Below are positions 26,812 to 35,740 of a stretch of 64,000 bases of DNA, one piece after another (the stretch's first letter is position 1; every line of letters starts with the position of its first letter). The notes under the pieces were generated by a model that worked only from the letters and a program-made list of their open reading frames with translations, searched no databases and had not been told where the DNA came from. The translations under genes and the position numbers were made by a program. Source of the DNA: Sporanaerobacter acetigenes DSM 13106 (lineage in GTDB: Bacteria > Bacillota > Clostridia > Tissierellales > Sporanaerobacteraceae); NCBI RefSeq assembly GCF_900130025.1, contig NZ_FQXR01000002.1, forward strand, positions 186,001 to 250,000, written 5' to 3'.

Positions 26812-29800
26812 TTACATTTTTCTTCCTCCATGCATTACCTTTCCTGTGATAAGTCCTTCTTTTTCATCATGACCAATTCTAAGCTCCCAAAATATAGGAA
26901 ATCTCTCGCTTATCTCTACTTTTATGATTTCAGGAGCAGCAAAAGCTATTATTTGAAAGTTCAATTTATCGGCAATTTCAAACACTGGGTCCAATATATG
27001 TTTAGCCGAGGCCTTTCCAAATGGATTGTCAAGAACCAAAACAGTCCAAGGATTTTCATTTCCAATATGTCTTTTTTTATAGTTCATGAGCATCATTATG
27101 ACAAAAGTATTTATAGAAAGTGTCTGTCCCCCACTTCCTTCTGGCATATCTCCTTCCCCTTTGTTGATAGCTTCCCAAGTAGTATAATAGTAGTCCCTTG
27201 GTTTTCTATACTTAAATTCATTTTGCTCTGTCATCTTATATACCATAAGTATTGGATACTTCCCTTGAAGGGCCTTGGAAAATATAACCTTATCGCTCAT
27301 TATTTCCTCAAGTTTTTTGTCGTCAATATCCTCAATATTTTCATTTTCACTAAACGCTTTTTCTATGGCTTCCACAAAATATTCCTTCAACAAAAACAAT
27401 ACATCTTCTTCCTCTTTGGGAAGTCTTTCTTCTCCTTTAAGTTTCACAAGAGGGAAGGAATATCCCTTTTCATTTATATAGACCATTCCCGAAACCATTT
27501 CTCTTAATGATTCTACTATCTTCAAAACCCGCTTTGAAGCTCTGATAGCCCATTGTTCTCTTGCCTGTTCTGCCTTTTCTTTATCACTTGAAAGAGTATT
27601 TAGTTCTATTTGAAAATAGTTTTTCATACTTCCAAAGGATTCTAAATTGGCTTTGAATTTACTTATCTCCACTTTCTGCATTTCATTTAATATCCTTGCC
27701 TTTAGAACCTCATCATAGACTTTAGTTTCAACAATTTCCTTAAAAGCCTTTAAATATTCCTTCCCTTTTTCAATTTCTCTACTCAAATCATCCTCACTCT
27801 TTTTGTATCTTCTGATCCACTCTTCTACTTCTATTTGTGGATTTTTCATAAACTTTTCCTTCAATATTTTGTTCATCTTTCCCTTGTGAAAATCTATTTC
27901 CTTATAACCATCAAGTTGCAAGCTATATCCATGTATTTGATTTTTGTATTCTTTTCTTTCTTCCAATATTTTTTCTGCCTGAACTAAATATTGTTTATTC
28001 TCTTTATATTCTTTTTCTATATACATACTCTTTTCTAAAAGGTCTAAATCTGCCCAAATTTCAGGGGCCCTGCCAAAATTTTTCTGTATCCTCTTTCCAA
28101 GCTTTATAAAGCTTTTTTGCTTTTCTTCTAAGCTTCCAACTAGTCTATCCTTTTCAGATTTCAAACTGTTGTATTCATATTCATAAGCTTTTAAATTTTT
28201 CTTTACCTCTTCAAGTCTAATGACTATTTCATTTAGGGATAATTTCAAACTCTCATATTTTCCCCAAAGCACATCTATTTTTTCTAAATCTTTTCTCCGA
28301 ATTTCGATTTTCTCAAGGAAATGGTCTATATCTTTTTGAATAAGCTTTATTTCACCATTTCTCTTTTCAATATCCTCTGCCAATGCACTTCTTTCCCGTA
28401 AATCTATAAATATGTCCCCTTCCCATATTTCATATAGAGGCATAGAATTCATTTCTAAATCTTTGATTTCATTGAAATCAACTTTGGCTTCAGGTATTGC
28501 CTTTTTTATACTTTCAAGCTTATTTTCAATTTCAATTTTCCATTTTTCATATTCTAAATTGTTGGATTCTCTCATGCTTTTCTTAAATTCTATGTCTTTT
28601 TCTACACTCTTAAGCTTTTCTATTACCTCTTTAAGCTTTTCTAAATTCTCATTGTAAATTTTCTCTTCTGCATCGGCAATTGTCTTTTCTTCTACATACT
28701 TTTTCAATTCAGCTAAATTGTCTTTATATTTTTCCACTTCAACTCTAGAACTCTTAAGTTCACTAATCATTATATTTAATAGCTTTTCTTCCTCATACAA
28801 TTGAACTTTTAATTTACCTTCTTTTCTTTCTAGTTCTTCAAGTATAGCCCTATGGTCAACAATTTCACTTTGAATTTCAATGGAATTTTTGCCAAATTTC
28901 CAACTTTTTATATCCCCAATTAAATTGTTAATTTCCTCAACTCTTTCTTTGAAACTATCTATAGTTTCTTCTATGCTATTATATTCCCTGTCTATATTGT
29001 CAATCCATTCAATATATTTTTCATTGTAAATAAAATCAAAACCCTTGTTGTATACTGTGTTGAACTCTTTTTCATGATTTCCCATATTTGCCCTTAAGTA
29101 TATAGGAACTAGATTGCGTGCTAAAAAGTCCCTGTCAATAGTCTTTTCTATTACCTTCCAGTCTTCTTCATTTCCAATAACTAAACCGTATATAAATGAA
29201 GGATTAACTTTGAGTATTTCTTGTATTTCTTCTTTCTTCATTCCATTTAAAAATTCCATACCTGTTTGAACATTTATACCAACAGATATAATTTTTTCTT
29301 TTAAGTCCAATATGTCCTTGTTGGGTATCCAGTACTCTCTATCTCTGTTTAAAGATTTATCTATATTACTTTCCCAAAGATTTTTATTGAGTTCTTCTAT
29401 TTTATTTTTCTTTTCATCTAAAACCAATTCCAAACTATATAATTTTTCATCAATCCAAGAAGAAGATATATCTTCTTTTACACTATCAAGACCCAATTCC
29501 CAGCATATTCTCTTTTTTAAATCTATTTCAATTTTTTCTATAATATCAAACTCTTTTTTAAGCTCTTTTATCTTTCTCTTTTCATTTTCTTTTTCTATTT
29601 CAATTTTATTTCTTCCAATTCCCAATTGATTTTTATTTTCTCTTTTTTCTTCAATTTTCATCTCAAGACTTTCTACTTTTCTCATTTGGTTTTCATATCT
29701 ACTTTTTATATCATCTAAAAGTTTTTCTGGAAAACTCATACTGAAAGGATCAAATATATTTGAAAGTCTTTCATATTCCCTTTGATTTTCTTCCTTTCTT

Positions 29801-31275
29801 AAAGAAAATTTATTTATTTCTTTTTCTATGCCTTTTTCTGCTTCTCTTATCTTAGACTTTTGAGTGCATATATTTTCGATCTTTCTATTAAGATAATTGT
29901 CATAGCCACAATGTTTATTTGAAATATCTTCCCACTTAATCTTCAAATTTTCCCATTTTTCTTTTATTCCTACATCTAGTTCTTCCAACCTTTTCTTGGT
30001 ATCGTCTAGCTCTAAAGTATCCATAAGCCTTTGCTTTTCATCTGTCTTTTCTTTAAGTAAAAGCTCAATTTCATTTACTTCATACAATATCTTGTTTATT
30101 TCATATAGCTTCTTTAAATACTTTTCTTCTGCTATTTTTTCTTCTGCTTCAACTATATCTATATCCAGTGCTTTATTCTTTTCTTGAATTTTTTCTATTT
30201 CTCTATTTACTTCAGCATATTCTAAATTTTCCCTTTGAAATAACAACTCTTCTTGTTTTTCTTTGCTTTTTATTATTTCATTTTTCCACTTTTCAATGTC
30301 CTTTTCTACATTTTTTTCTCCATCTTTCAGAATAAAATAGAGATCATTTCCATCAACAACACATCTTTCTTTTATATCTAAAAATTTTGAACCTATCTCC
30401 GCATTTCCCATAAGAGGATTTATAGCTATGGCAAGTTCTCTAAAATCCCCTTCCCGCTTCAGTAGTATGGGCAAATTCTTGGTTATATACAAATTGCTCT
30501 TAAACATTTCTTTAAGACCATCACTTTCATATTCATAATTCTTCATATTCTCAGATATAGCTGGAAGTATGAGATTGTCAAAAATCGCCTTATTGTCTGT
30601 GGCTTTTTGAAAATAGTCACCTACTCCTCCTTCTACTTTGTTTATAACCTTTAAAATTTCCCATTCAGATCTATAAATTCCCCATCTTTTCATATATTCA
30701 TAAAAATTTGAATCAAGCCTTTTTGCACTGCTTTGAGAATATTTCACAAAATCCCTTCTATTATCTTCTATGAATTTTTCAAACACTTCCATTTCTACAG
30801 CCTTTTCATTTTCTCTGTCATAAACAGGTATATTTTCTAAAGTATAAAATCCATTGTTTTCGTGTTCATAAGTATATAGAAAATAGTTTAAACCTATCTT
30901 CTCATCTTCATCTTCATTTTTCCCTACATTTTTCTTATAGGCTTTCATGCATATTCCTGTAATAAGATACTTTTCCTCGGGTGTATCCAATTTCCACTCC
31001 AATAGTACATGGAATGTGTAAGGATTTAATCTGCCCTTTTGATCATAAAACATAGAACTTATTTTGTTTCCATTGTTTTTTCCCCATCTAGTTTCAGGCA
31101 TCATTATTTGAAATATAAGTTGCATCATAACTCCTTTGCCCCCACCATTCTTTAATGTAAAAAGAGTATGATCGGGAATTTCATCTTTGGTCAAATCATA
31201 TATGGAATTTTCATGCTCTTTTTTAAATCCATCATATTTACAACCTACAAGCCTAATTTTAGAAATCCTTGGCAT
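26812..31275 (-). CDS. jetC: Wadjet SMC-like ATPase JetC
   Basis: A 1487-residue MukB/SMC-family ATPase, the motor of the Wadjet system that recognises and destroys small circular DNA such as plasmids. The N-terminal nucleotide motif is TLKNGGGKGVMMQLIFQ (about 40-56), followed by over 1000 residues of Lys/Glu-rich coiled coil with a globular central part (about 640-760). The C-terminal head has GSGGQTLSINTF (about 1380-1391) and VLVLDNPFGKAS (about 1412-1423). The Walker A reads GGGKG rather than GK(S/T), and the Walker B Asp is followed by Asn, not Glu. These may be normal for this Wadjet branch. It ends the jetDABC operon, three bases after jetB. Confidence 0.87.
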   Translation of the reverse strand: MPRISKIRLVGCKYDGFKKEHENSIYDLTKDEIPDHTLFTLKNGGGKGVMMQLIFQIMMPETRWGKNNGNKISSMFYDQKGRLNPYTFHVLLEWKLDTPEEKYLITGICMKAYKKNVGKNEDEDEKIGLNYFLYTYEHENNGFYTLENIPVYDRENEKAVEMEVFEKFIEDNRRDFVKYSQSSAKRLDSNFYEYMKRWGIYRSEWEILKVINKVEGGVGDYFQKATDNKAIFDNLILPAISENMKNYEYESDGLKEMFKSNLYITKNLPILLKREGDFRELAIAINPLMGNAEIGSKFLDIKERCVVDGNDLYFILKDGEKNVEKDIEKWKNEIIKSKEKQEELLFQRENLEYAEVNREIEKIQEKNKALDIDIVEAEEKIAEEKYLKKLYEINKILYEVNEIELLLKEKTDEKQRLMDTLELDDTKKRLEELDVGIKEKWENLKIKWEDISNKHCGYDNYLNRKIENICTQKSKIREAEKGIEKEINKFSLRKEENQREYERLSNIFDPFSMSFPEKLLDDIKSRYENQMRKVESLEMKIEEKRENKNQLGIGRNKIEIEKENEKRKIKELKKEFDIIEKIEIDLKKRICWELGLDSVKEDISSSWIDEKLYSLELVLDEKKNKIEELNKNLWESNIDKSLNRDREYWIPNKDILDLKEKIISVGINVQTGMEFLNGMKKEEIQEILKVNPSFIYGLVIGNEEDWKVIEKTIDRDFLARNLVPIYLRANMGNHEKEFNTVYNKGFDFIYNEKYIEWIDNIDREYNSIEETIDSFKERVEEINNLIGDIKSWKFGKNSIEIQSEIVDHRAILEELERKEGKLKVQLYEEEKLLNIMISELKSSRVEVEKYKDNLAELKKYVEEKTIADAEEKIYNENLEKLKEVIEKLKSVEKDIEFKKSMRESNNLEYEKWKIEIENKLESIKKAIPEAKVDFNEIKDLEMNSMPLYEIWEGDIFIDLRERSALAEDIEKRNGEIKLIQKDIDHFLEKIEIRRKDLEKIDVLWGKYESLKLSLNEIVIRLEEVKKNLKAYEYEYNSLKSEKDRLVGSLEEKQKSFIKLGKRIQKNFGRAPEIWADLDLLEKSMYIEKEYKENKQYLVQAEKILEERKEYKNQIHGYSLQLDGYKEIDFHKGKMNKILKEKFMKNPQIEVEEWIRRYKKSEDDLSREIEKGKEYLKAFKEIVETKVYDEVLKARILNEMQKVEISKFKANLESFGSMKNYFQIELNTLSSDKEKAEQAREQWAIRASKRVLKIVESLREMVSGMVYINEKGYSFPLVKLKGEERLPKEEEDVLFLLKEYFVEAIEKAFSENENIEDIDDKKLEEIMSDKVIFSKALQGKYPILMVYKMTEQNEFKYRKPRDYYYTTWEAINKGEGDMPEGSGGQTLSINTFVIMMLMNYKKRHIGNENPWTVLVLDNPFGKASAKHILDPVFEIADKLNFQIIAFAAPEIIKVEISERFPIFWELRIGHDEKEGLITGKVMHGGRKM

Positions 31276-31278
31276 ATT

Positions 31279-32019
31279 CTAACCCTCCTTTGTATCCTCT
31301 ATAAGACCCATTATTTCCTCATACCGTTCTTGACTGTGATATAAATAATTAAGCCTTTCATAAAGCTCATCTTTAGGTATTATCCTAGATTCTTTCATCA
31401 TATCTATAATGAGTCCTTCATCTTTTAAGGGTTTTAAAGCTTCATGAATAAATCCAAGTCTTGTATCTGTAGATTTACTGAATGGAAGTTCTTCACTATT
31501 TGATGGCTTTGAATGTGAAAGTTCCACAGTCCACAAAGTATATATATCATCAATAGCTAAGGCCCAATCTTTTGAAAAATTTTCTTCTTCATCATTTCGC
31601 TTTTCCCAGGATTCAATAGTTTTAGTGATGATATCTTCCAATTTGTAATAGGAAATACCATCTTCTTCTGCCCTAATTCTTATGAACTTTTCTTTATCAA
31701 TTTCTGACAGAAACACGCATATAATAATATTTGCCAGATAAAAATATTTTTTCTTTTTAAGCCCCTTGTACTTTTCTTTCATATGAGTATAAGAAGTAGC
31801 AAAAATAGAATTGTCGGGATTGCTGACTAAATGTACATTTCCCCCAGTATGAAAAACTAAAAGTCCAGCCTCATCTGCCATGGTCTTGACAATTTCTCTC
31901 ACTTCAAGATTTTCAATATATTCATTTCCCAAAGTATCATTTATAGGCACTATTTTGCTTTTTAAAAGATAGAAAAAAACTTGAGAAGCCTTTTGTATGT
32001 TTTCATTTGAATAGCTCAT
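31279..32019 (-). CDS. jetB: Wadjet kleisin-associated subunit JetB
   Basis: A 246-residue winged-helix-type protein matching the JetB/MksE position and the DUF6063-like pattern. It opens MSYSNENIQKASQVFFYLLK and contains ADEAGLLVFHTGGNVHLVSN, a wing-like segment. KITE-type JetB dimers bind the kleisin JetA. The ATG at 32017-32019 follows GGAGG, which lies in the end of jetA; 27 further in-frame residues upstream are not used. It is one base from the jetA stop. Confidence 0.8.
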   Translation of the reverse strand: MSYSNENIQKASQVFFYLLKSKIVPINDTLGNEYIENLEVREIVKTMADEAGLLVFHTGGNVHLVSNPDNSIFATSYTHMKEKYKGLKKKKYFYLANIIICVFLSEIDKEKFIRIRAEEDGISYYKLEDIITKTIESWEKRNDEEENFSKDWALAIDDIYTLWTVELSHSKPSNSEELPFSKSTDTRLGFIHEALKPLKDEGLIIDMMKESRIIPKDELYERLNYLYHSQERYEEIMGLIEDTKEG

Positions 32020-32020
32020 T

Positions 32021-33496
32021 TTAATTTTCCTCCACATATATTGTATAAGGTGATATATATACTTCACTCCACAAAAGTGGAGATTTACCTGTTTCAACAA
32101 TACTTTTTATACTCTTGCCATAGAGGTTTTTATACTTTTCATCACCTTCACATAGCAAACTAAAAAGTTTCAATCTCTCATCTATTCCCTCAAAGTTTTC
32201 AACCAAAACCACTTCTGATATGACAAACATCATGAAAAGTTCAATATTCTCTCTTTGGCTCAACCATTTTTCTTTTTCTTCATCACTTATTTTGTTTAGT
32301 TCTTCTATAGAAAACTCTCCTCTTTCAAGAAGTGCATCAAATATATCCTTCCACAATTCCACAATCTGCTGCCAATCAGTTTCTTCTGTAAAATAAATTT
32401 TTTCTTCATCATCTTCTTCATCTTCCACTACATCTTGAGAATAATTTTTAACCATTTGCTCATCCCAAGCCCACTCTAGTGGAAATATAAAATCAAGCTT
32501 TGGAGAAAAAAGTGGAGACAATATATATTTCAATTGGTCAAAGTCTTTAAGCCCATTTTTCACTAAAGTATTTTTCCATATATCATTTTTAAAACTCACA
32601 TTGGAACTCTTCCAAAAACTTTCTGGATACTTAACTCTTACTTCCATCTCATAAGCTATATTTTCCATAACTATTTTAGCTAAATTGTCATGGAGCACTC
32701 TAGCCTTTTCTAGATTTTCAAACATAACTTTAGCTTCATACTTTTTATCATCAGGAAGGGAATCATATCTACTCTTCCATGAAAACATCTCATCAAACAC
32801 TTTTTGTTCATCTTCAAATTGTCTTTTTATCTCTTCTGTATTTTTGGTATTTCTCTTTCTATCAAAAAACATAGTTTGAGGATCTCTTATCATATCTTGT
32901 TTATACTCTTTTTCCCTTCTTATGAGGGTTCTGACTCTAGCTATAAGATTGTCCACACTACTTTGAGCCTTGGTGAAATTTCCCGTCTTTATGAGTTGAA
33001 GAGTATAAAACTGTTCTACATCAAATCCAAATTCCTCTAGTATCTCTCTCGTTATAAAAATCATCTCCTGAGATTCTGGAGACAGCATGTATACAGTTGA
33101 ACCACCTTCTTCCCAATGACTGTGTTCTCTATCTATTTTTAAGTATCTAAATACATATTCTTCTCTACTTCCACTTTGTTCATTGTAAATAGTTGAACTA
33201 AAATATTCTTGTTTGTTTGGATCCCTATACCACAAAGTGCCATCTACAATTCTCTCAATATTTTCTTTTGAAGTTTCTATTTTCATATCCCTCAATATAT
33301 CTTCTACAATATGAATCATATCAGTTCTACTTCTATTTGGATTTTCAGTTAATTCTCTCTTAAATATATTAAGTAGTAAAAGAAAACATATCTCATGAGA
33401 AAACTCATTGAGTTCTCCTACGTCCATGCCTGTCCCCAGCATCCTCATAACTTCAATCTTTTTCATTCTGTCAAAAAAACCATTTTCAATTGACAT
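32021..33496 (-). CDS. jetA: Wadjet kleisin subunit JetA
   Basis: A 491-residue protein of the JetA/MksF kleisin type (DUF5716-like). The N-terminal winged-helix region (about 1-130) precedes a helical middle with RVRTLIRREKEYKQDMIRDP and a Glu/Asp-rich linker (DVVEDEEDDEEKIYF, about 370-384), and a C-terminal winged helix. It bridges the JetC heads. The ATG at 33494-33496 follows AAAGGTGAT and lies one base after the jetD stop; an upstream GTG is less well placed. Confidence 0.82.
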   Translation of the reverse strand: MSIENGFFDRMKKIEVMRMLGTGMDVGELNEFSHEICFLLLLNIFKRELTENPNRSRTDMIHIVEDILRDMKIETSKENIERIVDGTLWYRDPNKQEYFSSTIYNEQSGSREEYVFRYLKIDREHSHWEEGGSTVYMLSPESQEMIFITREILEEFGFDVEQFYTLQLIKTGNFTKAQSSVDNLIARVRTLIRREKEYKQDMIRDPQTMFFDRKRNTKNTEEIKRQFEDEQKVFDEMFSWKSRYDSLPDDKKYEAKVMFENLEKARVLHDNLAKIVMENIAYEMEVRVKYPESFWKSSNVSFKNDIWKNTLVKNGLKDFDQLKYILSPLFSPKLDFIFPLEWAWDEQMVKNYSQDVVEDEEDDEEKIYFTEETDWQQIVELWKDIFDALLERGEFSIEELNKISDEEKEKWLSQRENIELFMMFVISEVVLVENFEGIDERLKLFSLLCEGDEKYKNLYGKSIKSIVETGKSPLLWSEVYISPYTIYVEEN

Positions 33497-33497
33497 A

Positions 33498-34571
33498 TCA
33501 TCTATCACCTTTCAATATGTACTCATAATTTATGAGCTCTTGAGGAATTCTTCTATCTTCATTCCATAAATTTTTTAGCATTTCCCCATACTCATCCAAA
33601 AAACGAGCATGAAATTCATCTAATACAAAATTTAAATCCCTGATATTTTTTCTTTGACCAACACAAGGATACTTTCTACTTCCAATTTTTAAAAGTTGCA
33701 TATAAGCTTTAATTTGCAAATTTATATTTAAATCTTTATATCTTTCTTTAAAACTTCTATATATCATAAATCCTTCAGGATCAATATCCCCAAAATACAG
33801 TATTTCTAGTTCCAAAGGAGAAACCAATTCTTCTATAAAAGAAAAGCTATTTATTATCTTTTTGCCTTGACCAAATATGAGCAACTCAGGTAAATCCCCA
33901 AATATATCTATTCCCATTTCGCATGCCCTTTTATATGAGAAAAAAGTAGAATGATTTTCAAGAATTATAACCTTTTTTATCTTATCTATTCCTCTCTTCC
34001 AATATATAAACATTTCACCATACTTTTTCATCTTTAAGTCTTCATAATCTAAACTTAATCTTGTAAGTATTTTGTTATCAATTTTATCTTTTCTTTTGGA
34101 ATATAGAAATTTTTCATCATAAAATAATTCCAAAGATCTTTCTTCCAAACTTGCCCATTCTCTATTGTCTCTTTCTTTCAAAAAACTATAGATATTTCTC
34201 ATATATTCCCATTCTACGCTATTTTCATATTCTGGATGCCTTTCATAATATCTAAAGTCTAAAAGATCTGACATTTTAAGCATCTCATTTTTATCCCACT
34301 GACCAAAGCTTTCTTTTTGGATTATTTCCCACTTTGTTTTAAGTGGAGGATTCATCCCATTATAATTTGAACTCTTTATAGCCCTAATCTTTCCCTCATC
34401 TACAGCTTTTAAAATTCCAGCATATAATTCTAAATATCCACCGTTTTTTTCATATCCACTTTTCCCACCATATATATGTATGATATAATCCTCTAATTCA
34501 TCAAGTTCAAATCTCTTTCTTTTATTCTTCTCTATATAATTTTTTATAAATTTGGTCACATTGTTATACAC
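33498..34571 (-). CDS. jetD: Wadjet Toprim nuclease subunit JetD
   Basis: The nuclease of the Wadjet system, which cuts the DNA that JetABC has extruded. The 357-residue protein has an N-terminal helical DUF3322-like part and a C-terminal Toprim fold (DUF2220): the catalytic Glu is in VIILENHSTFFS (about 205) and the metal-binding DxD is in YFGDIDPEGFMIY (about 262 and 264). The GTG at 34571 after AGGTGGTGATAGG is preferred to the TTG at 34589. It is the first gene of the operon, so the order is D-A-B-C rather than A-B-C-D. Confidence 0.87.
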   Translation of the reverse strand: MYNNVTKFIKNYIEKNKRKRFELDELEDYIIHIYGGKSGYEKNGGYLELYAGILKAVDEGKIRAIKSSNYNGMNPPLKTKWEIIQKESFGQWDKNEMLKMSDLLDFRYYERHPEYENSVEWEYMRNIYSFLKERDNREWASLEERSLELFYDEKFLYSKRKDKIDNKILTRLSLDYEDLKMKKYGEMFIYWKRGIDKIKKVIILENHSTFFSYKRACEMGIDIFGDLPELLIFGQGKKIINSFSFIEELVSPLELEILYFGDIDPEGFMIYRSFKERYKDLNINLQIKAYMQLLKIGSRKYPCVGQRKNIRDLNFVLDEFHARFLDEYGEMLKNLWNEDRRIPQELINYEYILKGDR

Positions 34572-34637
34572 CCTATCACCACCTGTCAATTTTATATTCT
34601 ACATAAAATCATAAAATCCTTGCATATTCAAAACTCT

Positions 34638-34665
34638 ACTAAAAAATAATTAAGGAGCGGTCAAT
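34638..34665. repeat. Direct repeat flanking the PIN module, copy 1
   Basis: A 28-base sequence beginning ACTAAAAAATAATTA and ending GCGGTCAAT that recurs at 35447-35472 lacking two bases (AG). The copies bracket the PIN-domain gene pair. Confidence 0.75.
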
Positions 34666-34674
34666 GCCGCCCCT
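34654..34674 (-). terminator. Terminator of the PIN module
   Basis: On the minus strand GGGGCGG pairs with CCGCTCC and is followed by TTAATTATTTTTTAG. It overlaps the left direct repeat. Confidence 0.65.
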
Positions 34675-34900
34675 ACGCTTTTTTGTTCTCCCAATATTTT
34701 GTTGCACTATCATATATATGGTCTAAAGACATATCTTCGAATATTTCTTTTTCAATTTCTAAATAATCTTCATTTCCATATTCATCAATTTGTCTTATGA
34801 ATCTCAAAAACCCTGAATATCCCAATTCTCTAATAAGTGCTTTGGAACCCTTTTCAATTATTTCTTTATCAGTAAACTTACTCTTTTCATTCGATAACAT
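34673..34900 (-). CDS. Putative antitoxin-like partner of PIN protein
   Basis: A 75-residue protein (MLSNEKSKFTDKEIIEKGSK start) predicted helical and acidic at its C-terminus. The motif ELGYSGFLRFIRQ suggests a compact DNA- or protein-binding helical unit. Its ATG overlaps the end of the PIN gene by 14 bases, after AAAGGAGATG, so the pair is coupled. In a toxin-antitoxin reading this is the antitoxin, but the order (toxin first) is the reverse of most VapBC operons. Confidence 0.6.
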   Translation of the reverse strand: MLSNEKSKFTDKEIIEKGSKALIRELGYSGFLRFIRQIDEYGNEDYLEIEKEIFEDMSLDHIYDSATKYWENKKA

Positions 34901-35357
34901 CAATAAGCATCTCCTTTCTAATAAAATCCATTGGATTAAATAATTTTATATGGTCCAATTCTTTATCTAATCTATTGCCAATTATGGTTGCAATTAACTT
35001 ATCATCGGATGTTATGAAATAGTCGCATTTGCCATATACTGAAGAAGCTAAATGTAATGCGTCCTTTTCCTTTGCATTGGATTTAGCCATAATTGATTTC
35101 GCCAATTTTCTAATTTCTTCACTTGGTTCTATAGTATACTTAGCCAGTGTAGAAAGTGTTTTTATATATGTTTTTCTATTATTATACGGGTTCATACTAT
35201 TTCCAAATTCAAGTATAAAAGACCAAACCAATTCATATTTTTCTTTCTCAATAAGCTCAAAAATTATATCTATAGCCATTGTTTCAAACCTTATTCTCAT
35301 TTGAGTCTGATCATCAAAAACTCTATTGTATATATTCATATCAAAATAGATTTTCAT
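34887..35357 (-). CDS. PIN-domain protein (putative VapC-like RNase toxin)
   Basis: A 156-residue PIN fold: N-terminal acid MKIYFDMNIYNRVFDD (Asp6), the middle acid in SFILEFGNSMNPYNN, KEKDALHLASSVYGKCDYFITSDDKL with the conserved Asp pairs (about 104 and 122-123). These four acids form the metal site of PIN ribonucleases. The ATG follows CTGGAGAG. It forms a two-gene unit with the small gene downstream, enclosed by direct repeats and placed beside the Wadjet operon. Confidence 0.8.
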   Translation of the reverse strand: MKIYFDMNIYNRVFDDQTQMRIRFETMAIDIIFELIEKEKYELVWSFILEFGNSMNPYNNRKTYIKTLSTLAKYTIEPSEEIRKLAKSIMAKSNAKEKDALHLASSVYGKCDYFITSDDKLIATIIGNRLDKELDHIKLFNPMDFIRKEMLIDVIE

Positions 35358-35740
35358 ATTTCTTCTCTCCAGTTATTATCAACTATTTTCTATATTTAAA
35401 TTATATCATAATTTGTAATTTCATATACATATATATTCAGAGCTATACTAAAAAATAATTAGAGCGGTCAATTGTAAACTCATTCATCTTCCTCCTCTAC
35501 CATACAACGCTTTGACCCTCACCTCCTGGTTGTTAAGACACTTACATGTAAGTCATTTGCCAAGATTCGAATTTACATATAGCTATATATAAACACTATA
35601 CTGTTGTCAATAGATAAAAAGTATAATATTTATATATAAAATTTTAAGTTTTTGATAGATTTGTTGTTACTCTTTCGAAGTATTAAATGAAGGAATAAAT
35701 ATCTACATGTAGAAATTTAATTTAAAAGAAGGTGGTGCCA
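35358..35740. other. Intergenic region between PIN module and third sigma gene
   Basis: About 380 bases with no gene. It holds the right direct repeat (35447-35472), the palindrome ACTTACATGTAAGT (35540-35553), and TCTACATGTAGA (35702-35713) just before the sigma start. The region 35475-35530 is pyrimidine-rich. No convincing tRNA or riboswitch was found. Confidence 0.6.
35447..35472. repeat. Direct repeat flanking the PIN module, copy 2
   Basis: Same orientation as 34638-34665, identical apart from a two-base deletion. Confidence 0.75.

Noticed and set aside
32020-32100. Extended jetB start overlapping jetA by 80 bases
   Set aside because: GGAGG lies nine bases before the ATG at 32019, and the extension has no family resemblance.
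34638-35472. Direct repeats as a minimal CRISPR array
   Set aside because: Only two copies, 800 bases apart, with genes between them; no array anywhere in the window.
35560-35580. GATTCGAAT resembling a tRNA T-loop
   Set aside because: No acceptor stem, anticodon arm or CCA-proximal pairing could be built around it.
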